Positions 1 through 9,042 of a stretch of 64,000 bases of DNA are shown here, piece after piece. Positions within the stretch are counted from its first letter, which is position 1. Each line of letters begins with the position of its first letter. The translations under genes and the position numbers were made by a program. The notes beneath the pieces are model-generated. The model ran no database searches. It was given only the letters and a program-made list of their open reading frames with translations, and was not told the origin of the DNA. This DNA is from Hominisplanchenecus murintestinalis (GTDB taxonomy: Bacteria > Bacillota > Clostridia > Lachnospirales > Lachnospiraceae). Location of the stretch: assembly GCA_004793585.1 (NCBI GenBank), contig SRZB01000003.1, positions 62,001-126,000 of the forward strand, given 5' to 3'.

Positions 1-49
1 CATTCCCAAAACAGCTCTTCCTCTTTTCATCCCCTGTTTCATATTTTCC

Positions 50-1471
50 TTACCCCATCTCCTCCTGGCTGCCGTCCATATTCTTCATCCTGTCAAATAC
101 CATGCTGATAGACGTGCCCGCATCCAGCCGGCTCTCTATCTCCAAATGTCCGTAATGCAGCTCCGCAATCTTTTTGCACAAGGCAAGCCCCAGTCCGATA
201 CCGCCTACCTTGCGGCTCCTGGATTTATCTACCATATAAAATGCCTCCGTAATCTTCGGTATTTCTTCAGGCGGGATACCTTTTCCCCAGTCGCGGACGG
301 TAATCCTGTTATTCACCGCCAGAACATCGATCGTATCCCCTTCCCCGGAAGCTTTGATGGCATTGTCAATCAGGTTCACCAGCAGGCTTTCCATCAAGTC
401 TACATCCATAGGTACTGTTCCCACTGCGCAGGTCATGACAAGCTGCATCTTATGTTCAGCCACATGATACCTTTCCAGAGCCTCCACCCGGTTTAGCAGC
501 TCCTGTACCGGATATTCTTCAAAATGAATCATTTCATTGTCATACATCCCCACCAGGCTCATCATCTTACCGGAAAGCCGCTCCAGCCGCTTACATTCGG
601 CATTAATATACTCCAGCGCTCTCTTCTGCTGCTCCTTGCTGATTTTCACATGGAGCAGCGTATCAGAATAACCGATGATGGACGTCATCGGCGTTTTTAG
701 CTCATGTGTCAGGCTTCCCAGCAGCTGCTTTCTGCGCTCGGACACCTCTTCCAACTCCTCCACCTGCCGCTCTACCCTGTCTGCCATCTGGTTAAATACT
801 TCCGCTACCTTGCCTACTTCATCATTCGTCCGCACCTGCACGCGCCGCCGGAAATCCCCCTCGCTTATCAGGGTCGCCGTCCACTGCAGCTCATTGAGCG
901 GACGCAGCAGACGCTTCGTCACCCAGAAAATCATATTGATTGCAAGCGCCGTAACTCCTGCGTAGACAAGCAGAAGCATCCATACCTGATCCTGGATATC
1001 ATCATAAATCTGCGAAATATCACGCACCAGAACCAAATCATATATGCCCTCTCCCGAAGAAGCAAACTGCTTTCCCATAATCAGGATATGATGCCCGTCC
1101 GTCCTCTGGATAACATATTTTGCCTGTTTCATCGTCCACTCCGGCATCGTTCCCTGCCCCGCCACATCATAATTTGTCAAGTTCCCGGCCAGTTTCCCGT
1201 TCCTGAACAGCATATAATCCGTTCCGCCATGTTTACGCAGCGTATACTGCAGGAAAGACTTGTTCGTCTCATCCCCAAAACCCTGGGGCGCGTTATTCCT
1301 GATTTCCTGTTCCAGCACATAGGCGGTGCTCGTTACCTGCCCCTGATAATTAGAAATCGTCTGGCTGATATTATAATTTGCCGTCTGGTAAAGTACTGTC
1401 CCGCCAAAAATCCCGGTGGCAGCCAGTATCGCAAGCACTGCCAGCATCGAAAGCTTTTTCCATAACTTCAT
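50..1471 (-). CDS. Sensor histidine kinase with HAMP domain
   Basis: This is a membrane sensor kinase of 473 residues that phosphorylates the response regulator encoded just upstream. Residues 8-29 form the first membrane segment. An extracytoplasmic sensing region of about 135 residues follows, then a second membrane segment near 163-186 and a HAMP linker to about 240. The HisKA H-box contains the phospho-acceptor H256 in SLTHELKTP. The ATP-binding domain shows the N-box (NLIDNAIKASG, near 366-376), DWGKGIP at 394-400 and GGIGLGLAL at 423-431. It lies 60 bp downstream of the regulator gene on the same strand, so the two form one operon. The signal cannot be read from the sensing region. The family assignment is secure; the output is unknown. 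Confidence 0.93.
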   Translation of the reverse strand: MKLWKKLSMLAVLAILAATGIFGGTVLYQTANYNISQTISNYQGQVTSTAYVLEQEIRNNAPQGFGDETNKSFLQYTLRKHGGTDYMLFRNGKLAGNLTNYDVAGQGTMPEWTMKQAKYVIQRTDGHHILIMGKQFASSGEGIYDLVLVRDISQIYDDIQDQVWMLLLVYAGVTALAINMIFWVTKRLLRPLNELQWTATLISEGDFRRRVQVRTNDEVGKVAEVFNQMADRVERQVEELEEVSERRKQLLGSLTHELKTPMTSIIGYSDTLLHVKISKEQQKRALEYINAECKRLERLSGKMMSLVGMYDNEMIHFEEYPVQELLNRVEALERYHVAEHKMQLVMTCAVGTVPMDVDLMESLLVNLIDNAIKASGEGDTIDVLAVNNRITVRDWGKGIPPEEIPKITEAFYMVDKSRSRKVGGIGLGLALCKKIAELHYGHLEIESRLDAGTSISMVFDRMKNMDGSQEEMG

Positions 1472-1531
1472 AACAATTCCCTGTCCGGCCCTCTGCCCCT
1501 TCGCGCGCCGCTTTCTGAAATTATACCGCTG

Positions 1532-2200
1532 TTAGTCCTCCAGCCTGTATCCGATTTTCGGAATCGTCTTGATGACGCCTGACAGCCCCAGCTTTTTCCG
1601 AAGCTGCCCGATATGCACATCGATCGTTCTCGTCTCCCCTAAAAAGTCGCTGCCCCACACCTGATTCAAAAGCTGATCCCTGGAAAACGCCACGTTCTTA
1701 TTCTTCGCCAGCAGCACCAGCAAATCATATTCCAGAGGTTTAAGCCCCACTGTCTTTCCCTTTTTTGTAACCTGGTGCTTGGATAGCTGTATCTGCACGT
1801 CCCCGATTTCCAGTACGTCTTTCTGTTTCCCGGTACGCTCCAGCACCTTCTCCACACGTACCAGAAGCTCCAGAATCTCAAAAGGCTTCACTATATAATC
1901 CTCAGCGCCTGCCCGAAGCCCCTTAATCTTCGAACCTACATCCGCTTTCGCCGTCAGATAAATGACCGGAATATCATGGGCTTTCATCGTCTCCATCAAC
2001 TCAAACCCGTCCTTTCCCGGCAGCATCACATCCAGCAGCGCCATGTCAAACGGCCCTTTTTCCAAAACGGCGTCCTCCGCCTTGTCCCCGTCAAAAACCG
2101 CCAACACCTCATAGCCTGCCACCGTCAGATTCATGCATATTAAATCTGAAATTGCAGTATCATCCTCGATAACCAATATTTTGTTCTTCACTGTCCGCAC
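1532..2200 (-). CDS. OmpR/PhoB-family response regulator
   Basis: This is a DNA-binding response regulator of 222 residues. The N-terminal receiver domain has the acidic pocket (E12, D13, D14), the phospho-acceptor D57 in LLDVMLPG, the conserved threonine in YLTAKA and the lysine in IVKPFE. The C-terminal half is a winged helix with the typical end RTIDVHIGQLRKKLG. The length is normal for the family. It is the first gene of the pair and its kinase follows 60 bp downstream. No palindromic operator stands out upstream, so autoregulation is not supported here. Confidence 0.94.
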   Translation of the reverse strand: MRTVKNKILVIEDDTAISDLICMNLTVAGYEVLAVFDGDKAEDAVLEKGPFDMALLDVMLPGKDGFELMETMKAHDIPVIYLTAKADVGSKIKGLRAGAEDYIVKPFEILELLVRVEKVLERTGKQKDVLEIGDVQIQLSKHQVTKKGKTVGLKPLEYDLLVLLAKNKNVAFSRDQLLNQVWGSDFLGETRTIDVHIGQLRKKLGLSGVIKTIPKIGYRLED

Positions 2201-2290
2201 TCCCCTCCCATTTTATTCATTGTACCACACCCCCGGCCTTAAATATTCAACAAAGTGTAAACGTTATCGGTAAGCCGCCGAACCTTTTGG

Positions 2291-2899
2291 CTACCTGTTG
2301 ACAGAAAAGACACACCCGCAGTAATCCTGCCGGTAAAGGTTATATTCTTTTGACAATTCGATCGAGCGCTTATAGCCGTTCTTCTTCTTAAAATCCGACG
2401 GCAGCCAGACCGTCTGGTATTCCTCCCCCAGCAGTCCGCCGATTTCATTTAATTTCGCCGCATTTTTCAAAGGGCTAATCGTCAGTGTCGTCGTGAAATA
2501 GTCAAATCCTCTCTCCGCTGCCAGCCTCGCTGTCTCACGCAGCCGCAGCTCATAACACCGGAAACAGCGCTCCCCGCCTTCCGAAACCTGCTCCAGCCCT
2601 CTCGCCATTTCATAAAAACGCTCTTTGTCATAAGCTCCTTCCACAAACTCTATGGGATATACGGACGGCAGCCTTTCTATCAGATTCTTCTGCTCCTCCA
2701 CCCGTTTCTCATATTCCTCCGCAGGATAAATATTCGGATTATAATAAAAAACGGTAATCCTGAAAAATGCCGAGAGATACTCCAGCACGTAGCTGCTGCA
2801 CGGCGCACAGCAACTGTGTAGAAAAAGCGTCGGCGCCTCCCGGCGCTGTCCGTGTCCCGCTATAATGTTATCCAGTTCTTTTTGATAATTTCTATTCAT
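2291..2899 (-). CDS. queH: Epoxyqueuosine reductase QueH
   Basis: QueH (DUF208 family) reduces epoxyqueuosine to queuosine in the anticodon wobble position of certain tRNAs, and replaces the unrelated QueG in many Firmicutes. The 202-residue protein has the family cysteine signature: a CC-x-x-C in LHSCCAPCSSY near residue 30, CFRC in the middle, and CGC near the C-terminus in DYCGCVFS. These bind an iron-sulfur cluster and a second metal in the family. The ATG at 2899 is preceded by GGAAGGGAG. The gene is divergent from the interrupted ABC ATPase gene, with about 105 bp between the two starts. The call rests on the cysteine pattern and full length. Confidence 0.92.
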   Translation of the reverse strand: MNRNYQKELDNIIAGHGQRREAPTLFLHSCCAPCSSYVLEYLSAFFRITVFYYNPNIYPAEEYEKRVEEQKNLIERLPSVYPIEFVEGAYDKERFYEMARGLEQVSEGGERCFRCYELRLRETARLAAERGFDYFTTTLTISPLKNAAKLNEIGGLLGEEYQTVWLPSDFKKKNGYKRSIELSKEYNLYRQDYCGCVFSVNR

Positions 2900-3004
2900 G
2901 CAATTCTCCCTTCCTTTCGTTATTTAATACATAATCACCTTTTTCTTCTTTTTTCCATACTATAAAGCAGAAAAGAAGCTCTATGGTTCAGGAGGTATTC
3001 ATCT

Positions 3005-3160
3005 ATGGAGCCATTATTGGAACTCCGTGATATCCATTACGCATACCACAGCATAAACGGCGAAACCCAAGCCTTATCAAATATATCCTTCTCCGTCAAC
3101 GATGGGGAATTTATTGCCGTCGTCGGCCCTAGCGGCTGCGGTAATGCGATGTGCCAATAA
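3005..3160 (+). pseudogene. ABC transporter ATPase, 5' part, cut inside Walker A
   Basis: This is the first part of an SsuB/TauB-like ABC ATPase gene. The ATG at 3005 follows a strong ribosome site (CAGGAGGTATTCATCT). The first 46 codons are normal and end in the P-loop residues GPSGCG. The expected next residues, KST, are missing. Instead the frame runs NAMCQ and stops at 3158-3160, within inserted DNA. The missing lysine codon and the rest of the gene resume in frame at 9112, after 5,969 bp. The 51-residue product cannot bind ATP. Joining 3005-3142 to 9112-9741 gives a continuous 255-residue ATPase, the usual length for this family. The gene is therefore reversibly interrupted rather than decayed, if the element can still excise. 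Confidence 0.93.
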
Positions 3161-3167
3161 CGGAAAC
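3120..3167. other. attL: left junction of the serine-recombinase element
   Basis: The left junction has host ATPase sequence to its left, the core CGGTAA at 3139-3144, and the right half of attP to its right. That half-site has CGATG at 3147-3151 and CGGAAAC at 3161-3167. These mirror CATCG at 9105-9109 and GTTTCCG at 9089-9095 at the other end when the element is closed into a circle. The predicted crossover dinucleotide is AA at 3143-3144, the exact centre of that symmetry. Confidence 0.82.
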
Positions 3168-3170
3168 AAT

Positions 3171-4811
3171 TCAACGGCTCCCATGTAGAAAAATCTGCGC
3201 CTTTTCCCCATCCCATACTACTTGATCCAGCAGCATACGGAGATACTCTCTCTTCTTTGGAACGGTAAGCATCTGAAATGCTTTTTCAAAAGAATCCAAC
3301 TGCCCCACAAGCAAATCTGCCCGGCATTTTTCACGAACCGGCGTTTCCTCCCCGTCTCCACCGCTTTTTATATGCTTTTTCAATTCCTCACACTCTTTGC
3401 TAAGTTTTGCGATTTCTTCATCTGCATATGCAATAAATGCCTCGCTTCTTCCCGGCTTCTTTATAGCCGCAAGCAGGTTTTTGATGCCTTGCTCCTTTTC
3501 CTCCAACGCCTGCCTCTGCAAATCCCCTTTGCCAGCCAAATAGCCCTCGCCCTTTTCAAATTCATTTCCCAGCTTATCCAGCATCTCCCTCACCCGCCAA
3601 TCGGGCCGGGCATGCCGGAACAGCTCTCTGCACACCAGAAAGTCCAAATCATTTCCGGGAACATTTTCCACACTGCATTTTTCACTGTGTGTAGCATCTT
3701 TATAGGGACACAGATAAGAAAATTTCCGCTCCCCTTCATTTGTCACCTGCTTCGCACTATAATATTTGGGGCGCATCGCATGCCCACATGTACAAAAAAG
3801 GATTCCTGATAAAAGCGCCACCTCATTTCTCACCTTCCGGCATGCTTCCCCTTTTTGTCTATTGGCCCCCAGCAGTTTTTGGACCCTCTCAAATTCCGCC
3901 CCCGGAATTTCCCCTTTGTGCTTTCCCATTGCAATAATCCACGCCTCTGGGGGATTATCTTTATTTTTATATGAAGCGGACGATGTTTTCGCATACGCGA
4001 TGATCCCATGCCTCCCGTCTGCTTCCTCCTTCGAAAAGCACATCTGGCATCCCATAGATTCGAAATAGCCATATGCTGCTTCATCTGCCATACAGTATAC
4101 GGGATTTGATAAAATGTCTCTCACTGCCGTTGGCGTGTACTCTTTTCCGCGTTTTGTCTGTATGCCATTCCTCAGGAAATACTCTACGACCTTTGCCAAA
4201 GACTGCTTTTCCAGATATTCCCGAAAAATAAAGCGCACCGTTATCATTTCCTGCGGATTTTCAGCCAGCCTGTAGGAAGTCTTTATTTTATCATTTATCT
4301 GTATCTTTTCATCCTTTTGAGAAAAGAAGCCGAGAGGGGTATTCCCTCCCAGCCATCTTCCGCTCTTCGCAAGCATAACCATATTGTCTTTGACACGCTC
4401 CGCTATCTGTTCCCGTTCCATCTGTGCAAAAATTCCTGCAATATACAGCATAGTTTTTCCCAGCGGCGTAGAAGTATCAAAGTTTTCTTTAATGCTAATA
4501 AAAGATACTTTCAAGTTGTTCAATTCTTCCACCAGGCCCGCAATATCTATAATATTTCTTCCAAGGCGGTCTAGCTTATAACAAACCAGATAACTGCATC
4601 TTCCTTTCTTAATTTCTGCCATCATCTTCTGGAATTCCGGCCTTTTTACGTTTTTTCCGGAATATCCCTCATCCTCAAATACACGGATTTCCGCCCGGTC
4701 TGCCCCCGGAACATAAGATTCTATATAGTCCCGGCACATTTGCACCTGATTTTCGATGCTCTCTCCGCGTCCTGTCCATTTGGATTTTCTGCTGTATATA
4801 AATATCCGCAT
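3171..4811 (-). CDS. Large serine recombinase (integrase) of the element
   Basis: This site-specific recombinase has 546 residues counted from the ATG at 4811, which is chosen over an upstream in-frame start because GGAGGTGGAGT precedes it. The N-terminal catalytic domain has R8 and S10 in IYSRKS, where S10 is the nucleophile, then SIENQ, and DRLGRN. It ends with the long helix around MEREQIAERVKDNM. A recombinase domain follows (about 175-290, with NPVYCMADEAAYG). Next comes a zinc-ribbon region with CTC and CPYKDATHSEKC, and a charged coiled-coil-like tail. This order is that of large serine integrases that insert and excise DNA at short att cores. It is the last gene of a minus-strand operon, 28 bp after the binding-protein gene. 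Confidence 0.93.
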   Translation of the reverse strand: MRIFIYSRKSKWTGRGESIENQVQMCRDYIESYVPGADRAEIRVFEDEGYSGKNVKRPEFQKMMAEIKKGRCSYLVCYKLDRLGRNIIDIAGLVEELNNLKVSFISIKENFDTSTPLGKTMLYIAGIFAQMEREQIAERVKDNMVMLAKSGRWLGGNTPLGFFSQKDEKIQINDKIKTSYRLAENPQEMITVRFIFREYLEKQSLAKVVEYFLRNGIQTKRGKEYTPTAVRDILSNPVYCMADEAAYGYFESMGCQMCFSKEEADGRHGIIAYAKTSSASYKNKDNPPEAWIIAMGKHKGEIPGAEFERVQKLLGANRQKGEACRKVRNEVALLSGILFCTCGHAMRPKYYSAKQVTNEGERKFSYLCPYKDATHSEKCSVENVPGNDLDFLVCRELFRHARPDWRVREMLDKLGNEFEKGEGYLAGKGDLQRQALEEKEQGIKNLLAAIKKPGRSEAFIAYADEEIAKLSKECEELKKHIKSGGDGEETPVREKCRADLLVGQLDSFEKAFQMLTVPKKREYLRMLLDQVVWDGEKAQIFLHGSR

Positions 4812-4839
4812 ACTCCACCTCCCGCACAGTTTACGATAA

Positions 4840-6153
4840 CTATTTACGCAGAGATTCCTCCTGCAATTTATCAAATTCCGCCATACATTCATCCACTGTC
4901 GAACCGTTTAACAGCTTACGCACAATCAGGCATGTATTCCCCCACTGTTCTACCTTCATTCCTGCATTGGAGCCAAGAACGTAAACATTCTCTTTAATCT
5001 TCTCATTCAAAGACTTTAAAGCAGGAATACAGTCTACTTCAACATTTTTAGAAGGTGATATTACCTTATTTGTCTCTGCATAGATTTGAAGAGCTTCATC
5101 GGAAACCATCACATCTATTGTGCGCAGTGCGTCCTCCTTATGCTCCGCATCTATACTCACTGCGTACCCGGTCATAGGCACAACCGGCATCTGTCCCCGA
5201 TGACTCGGAAATCCTATGACCTGCAGCTCAAAATCTGTTTTCCCGTAAGCAGTCTCCGTATTTGCCGCTCCCCAGTATGCCATTACAATCGGCGTCTTCT
5301 GTGCCAGGAAATCTTCTCCTTCCCCTTCAATTGCCTCGCTGACAGAAGCCTTCTGCGCATCAATATAACCACAGTCAATCAGCTCCTGAAGAAATTCAAA
5401 CGCCGGACGCATATAATCGCTGTACTTGCTCTCTCCCCGGTTCAACGCCTCTACTTCTGCCTCTGTATTCCCGCCATTATACAAGTCCGCATACGCCTGT
5501 GCAAACACAAAGTTCTCCAGCCACCAGCGGTTCGCGCCAATCGGCGTATCGATTCCATTTTCCTTGAATACCCGGCAGCATTCCAGAAAATCTTCCGGCG
5601 TTTCCGGCAGTTCAAGATGATATTTATCAAACATATCTTTATTAATAAACAAACCATATGCTACCACTTCCTGGGGAATCGCTACCAGCTTGCCGTCAAC
5701 AACATTCGCTGTTTTGACAATCTCTCTCAAATTCTCTGCACTGTCCAGCCCCGACAAATCCTGCAGCTTCCCCTCCTCGCCCAAAATCTGTATCGCATCC
5801 GGATTTAGCAGATACACATCATCCATATTATTGCGTACTCTGTCAATGGCTATTTCGTCATAGGTTTTTTCCTGATAATTTTCAGCCGTATAAGTTATAT
5901 ATCCCACCTTCACTCCCAGCTGCTCTTCTGCCAGAATGACCGTCTTATCCGTCGCGCTCCTTGCTACATTCTCGGCATCAGGTTCCATTTTTTCCATAGG
6001 GCTAAACAAATCTACAATCCTGTCATTTTCTTCTTCCGACATGAGTAAATTCTTTCCCGGATCCGTATCGCCTGCGCATGACGCCAGAGCCAGAGCTGTC
6101 ATTCCCGTCAGACAGATGACTGCCAGTTTTTTGATATTTTTTCCCCTATTCAT
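4840..6153 (-). CDS. Extracellular solute-binding lipoprotein, family 1 (sugar type)
   Basis: This 437-residue lipoprotein has a signal peptide ending in the lipobox LASC with the lipidated cysteine at residue 26. The rest follows the family 1 binding-protein pattern: an early lobe with KVGYITYTAENYQ, LVAIPQEVVAYGLFINKDMF in the hinge region, ETPEDFLECCRVFKENG, and a C-terminal region with VPMTGYAVSID. Relatives bind sugars or oligosaccharides outside the membrane for ABC importers. Here no sugar permease is nearby. The upstream neighbour is a hybrid kinase 16 bp away, so a role as co-receptor for that kinase is a reasonable inference. It is cargo of the element and is of a different family from the binding proteins used by the interrupted transporter. 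Confidence 0.88.
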   Translation of the reverse strand: MNRGKNIKKLAVICLTGMTALALASCAGDTDPGKNLLMSEEENDRIVDLFSPMEKMEPDAENVARSATDKTVILAEEQLGVKVGYITYTAENYQEKTYDEIAIDRVRNNMDDVYLLNPDAIQILGEEGKLQDLSGLDSAENLREIVKTANVVDGKLVAIPQEVVAYGLFINKDMFDKYHLELPETPEDFLECCRVFKENGIDTPIGANRWWLENFVFAQAYADLYNGGNTEAEVEALNRGESKYSDYMRPAFEFLQELIDCGYIDAQKASVSEAIEGEGEDFLAQKTPIVMAYWGAANTETAYGKTDFELQVIGFPSHRGQMPVVPMTGYAVSIDAEHKEDALRTIDVMVSDEALQIYAETNKVISPSKNVEVDCIPALKSLNEKIKENVYVLGSNAGMKVEQWGNTCLIVRKLLNGSTVDECMAEFDKLQEESLRK

Positions 6154-6169
6154 TTTTATATTCTTCCTT

Positions 6170-8710
6170 TCATTTTGTATATTGTTTAATAACCTTCTTT
6201 AATAAATCTATATCAAGGGGTTTTGCCACATGGGCATTCATGCCTGCATCCAAAGCTGCCTTCTCATCCTCTGCAAACGCATTTGCCGTCATAGCTATAA
6301 TCGGTATTTTCGTTGCATCGCTGCGCTTTAAAGCCCTGATTTCCTTTGTGGCATCGTGGCCGTTCATAACCGGCATCTGAACGTCCATTAATATCGCGTC
6401 AAACTCGCCCTCTGCAGATCGCTCAAAACGCTCCACTGCCAGCTGTCCATTTTCTACAATTTCACAGTCCGCTCCTTCCATATCCAAAAGCTCTTCCAGA
6501 ATTTCCGCGTTGATCTCATTATCTTCTGCTGCAAGAAAATGCATCCCCTCCAGGCTGCTGCCATTTTCTGCACCTGCTTCCTCCTTTGACGCCGTCTGCA
6601 TTTCCAAAATCTTCTCCCTAAAAGCAGATACAAAAAATGGTTTTGCAAGAATTCCTGTATTGTCTGCCAGATGCATTTCTCCTATTTCATTTCCATCATG
6701 TGCCGTCAGGAACAAAATAAATATCTCATCTGACAATACTTCCCTTACCTGCTCCGCTGCCTGGAGCGCGCTTATGCCTGGCATATTCCAATCTATCAAA
6801 ATGATATCATAACTTTTTTCTGCCCCGCTGCTATGCCGTATCTGCTGCATAGCCTCCTCCATATCAGAAGCTATATCCGTTAAAACTCCCACATCTCTCA
6901 TAAGCATTCGGATATTCCCGCAAATCTGTTCCTCCCCGGACACCGCCAGTATCCTGCCAATTCCATTCTGTTTCCAAAACTGCACATCTGCCTGGTCTTC
7001 CGGTATACGAAACTCCAGTTCAACCCTGAACAGGCTTCCTTTCCCCACTTCACTGTAAACTTCTATTGTCCCCCCCATCAGCTCTACAATATTTTTTGTA
7101 ATTGCCATACCAAGCCCGGTGCCCTGCACCTTATTTGTCGTGCTGTTCTCTGCTCTGGTAAACGCGTCAAAAATCGTCTCCAAATACTCCGGCGTCATCC
7201 CATATCCGTCGTCCTGCACCTCAATACGTATACGTTCATACTGGCTGGAGCGCTGCTTAATGCCTAATATGCGGAACCAAATATTGCCTCCCTCCGGCGT
7301 ATATTTTACAGCATTGGACAGAAGATTGATAAGGATCTGATTCATCCTCATCTCATCTCCCAGTAAGTACTCGTGCTTAACGCCTATAACTTCTACATAA
7401 AAATTTTGCTTTTTTGCCTTTGCCATTGGCTGGATAATCGTATCCACTGACAACACCAGCGCGTTCAAAGTAAATTTTTCATACGTAAGCACCACTTTCC
7501 CGCTCTCAATTTTCGATACATCCAGAATATCATTAATCAAACTAAGCAGATGCTGGCCTGACGCCATGATTTTTTTTGTATATTCCCTTACCTTGGCCGG
7601 GTTCTCTGCCTCCTGAGCAAGAAGGGTTGTAAAACCAAGAACAGCGTTCATTGGCGTGCGGATATCATGGGACATATTGGAGAGAAACATTGTCTTAGAA
7701 TTATTTGCAATCTGAGCGGCCTGCAGAGCTTCTGCAAGCTGCCTGTTATGTATTTCCCGTTCTGCCTCCCGCTCTTTTCTGCTTTTATTTTGCTCTCTCT
7801 GGTTAAAATAATACAGGATGCAGCACAAAAGAAATGCAATCAGCATCACAGAAACAACGACCAAAACATTCTGATTAACGGTTCTTCCTTCCTGCTGAAT
7901 CGCCTCAAGCGGCACATATCCAATCAGGAAAATCTTCCCCCCATTTACCGACCACATATAATTCAACGCTTTTACATCCCGGATATTATGGTAAAACAAC
8001 ATATTCTTCCCGGTTTCCAGGCATTTTTCAACTTCCGTCCGCAGTCCCTGCTCCTGGATGTCATTCGCCCGGTAAAAATCCGCCAAATTCAGATGCCCTG
8101 CGCTCCGTTTTCCCATTCCTTTCGGCTTCAGCACGAATCTTTCTGTCTGTGCATCCATAATATATAACATGGCTTTTTTATTATAAAATCCATCCGGAAG
8201 GGATTTATCAAGGGAATCATAGATATATTCTATGTAAAGCGCCGCAATTTCCCTTCCGTCTTTTATGACCGGGCATTTCATTGAATACGCCCATGCACCC
8301 ATATAATTCAAATACGATTGGGACACCTGCACGCCATCTTCTAACCCTCCGGCAGAAAATTCCAATTCTCCCTCCGAAAACACTTCTCCCGTATTAGAGA
8401 CGCCTTCCGTTTTCCCCGACATAATGAGTGATATCTTTACCATCGTCTGATTTTTCTCATAAGACCGAATATATTCCTCTGGATTTTCTTCATTTGCAGT
8501 TTCCTGTGCTATCAGTTTTTGGAACTCTGCTTCATTCTTTAAAATAGCCTCGATTGTACACTCAATCAAGTCCAGGCTTTCACTCAAATTTTGAATCGCT
8601 GAGTCAGACATTTCACGGGATATTTTCTGCGACACGGAGAATACAACTCCTCCCAAAATACTGAAAACTATGATAATAGAAAAAAGCAAAGAAGTCCCTT
8701 TATTTTTCAT
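6170..8710 (-). CDS. Hybrid sensor histidine kinase with two receiver domains
   Basis: This membrane sensor of 846 residues has membrane segments at about 8-28 and 280-302 that enclose an extracytoplasmic domain of some 250 residues, possibly Cache-like. A short coiled coil leads to HisKA with the acceptor H348 in SNMSHDIRTPMNA. The ATPase domain has NLLSNAVKYTPEGG, DDGYGM and GTGLGMAI. Two receiver domains follow: the first (about 585-700) has ILIDWNMPG, and the second (about 720-843) has AAEDNEINA and ILMDVQMPVMNG. No output domain is fused and no HPt or DNA-binding regulator is in the element, so the phosphate target must lie elsewhere. A strong promoter lies 95 bp upstream. It is the first gene of the kinase-lipoprotein-recombinase operon. 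Confidence 0.93.
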   Translation of the reverse strand: MKNKGTSLLFSIIIVFSILGGVVFSVSQKISREMSDSAIQNLSESLDLIECTIEAILKNEAEFQKLIAQETANEENPEEYIRSYEKNQTMVKISLIMSGKTEGVSNTGEVFSEGELEFSAGGLEDGVQVSQSYLNYMGAWAYSMKCPVIKDGREIAALYIEYIYDSLDKSLPDGFYNKKAMLYIMDAQTERFVLKPKGMGKRSAGHLNLADFYRANDIQEQGLRTEVEKCLETGKNMLFYHNIRDVKALNYMWSVNGGKIFLIGYVPLEAIQQEGRTVNQNVLVVVSVMLIAFLLCCILYYFNQREQNKSRKEREAEREIHNRQLAEALQAAQIANNSKTMFLSNMSHDIRTPMNAVLGFTTLLAQEAENPAKVREYTKKIMASGQHLLSLINDILDVSKIESGKVVLTYEKFTLNALVLSVDTIIQPMAKAKKQNFYVEVIGVKHEYLLGDEMRMNQILINLLSNAVKYTPEGGNIWFRILGIKQRSSQYERIRIEVQDDGYGMTPEYLETIFDAFTRAENSTTNKVQGTGLGMAITKNIVELMGGTIEVYSEVGKGSLFRVELEFRIPEDQADVQFWKQNGIGRILAVSGEEQICGNIRMLMRDVGVLTDIASDMEEAMQQIRHSSGAEKSYDIILIDWNMPGISALQAAEQVREVLSDEIFILFLTAHDGNEIGEMHLADNTGILAKPFFVSAFREKILEMQTASKEEAGAENGSSLEGMHFLAAEDNEINAEILEELLDMEGADCEIVENGQLAVERFERSAEGEFDAILMDVQMPVMNGHDATKEIRALKRSDATKIPIIAMTANAFAEDEKAALDAGMNAHVAKPLDIDLLKKVIKQYTK

Positions 8711-8805
8711 TCCTAATCTCCATTCTACCTCTATGACACCTCAATGTCTTTTTGTTTTCATTGTCTGTGTCATTTACGGTACGCCAAACATGCCGTTACA
8801 GATAT

Positions 8806-8835
8806 ATTATAGCATCCCCCTAATTTTTGTGTCAA
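8806..8835 (-). promoter_or_regulatory. Promoter of the kinase-lipoprotein-recombinase operon
   Basis: On the minus strand, TTGACA (8830-8835) and TATAAT (8806-8811) are separated by 18 bp, with TGC directly before the -10 box, which gives an extended -10. Both hexamers are perfect consensus for the housekeeping sigma factor. It lies inside the element, so the operon travels with its own promoter. The untranslated leader before the kinase start at 8710 is about 90 nt. Confidence 0.75.
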
Positions 8836-8838
8836 CAA

Positions 8839-9042
8839 CTACGGCAGAACTGTTGCTTTTCCCATTACTTCTCCGACTTTTTTAACAACTTCCTTTTTCT
8901 TTTTACCATTTAGGTCTGCTTTACCCAGATTATCTTTCATGGAATAAACAAATACCTGGTTAACCTGTTTTTGGAATTCTCCTTTATTCTTTTCTAAAGG
9001 CATATGTACCACAACTTCTATTTGCTTTTTCGTCCGCGGCAT
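8839..9042 (-). CDS. Small basic protein at the element's right end, unknown
   Basis: This 67-residue ORF starts at the ATG at 9042, which is preceded by AAAGGAT. A longer in-frame version starting at 9102 would run into the attachment site. The protein is rich in lysine (KKKKEVVKKVGEVMG near the C-terminus) and has no recognised domain, signal peptide or membrane segment. It stops only a few bases before the -35 box of the kinase promoter. A 17-bp inverted repeat (ATCCTT-5-AAGGAT, 9049-9065) overlaps its ribosome site. Small basic proteins encoded near an attachment site can be recombination directionality factors, but nothing in this sequence proves that. It could also be a chance ORF. Confidence 0.42.
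   Translation of the reverse strand: MPRTKKQIEVVVHMPLEKNKGEFQKQVNQVFVYSMKDNLGKADLNGKKKKEVVKKVGEVMGKATVLP

Noticed and set aside
1-49. CAT at 1-3 as the start of another minus-strand gene
   Set aside because: Only three bases would be inside the window and the ribosome site is poorly spaced; it cannot be supported.
4840-6153. Binding lipoprotein as the missing partner of the split ABC transporter
   Set aside because: It is on the opposite strand, lies inside the element, and is of the sugar family, whereas SsuB/TauB-type transporters use a different binding-protein family.
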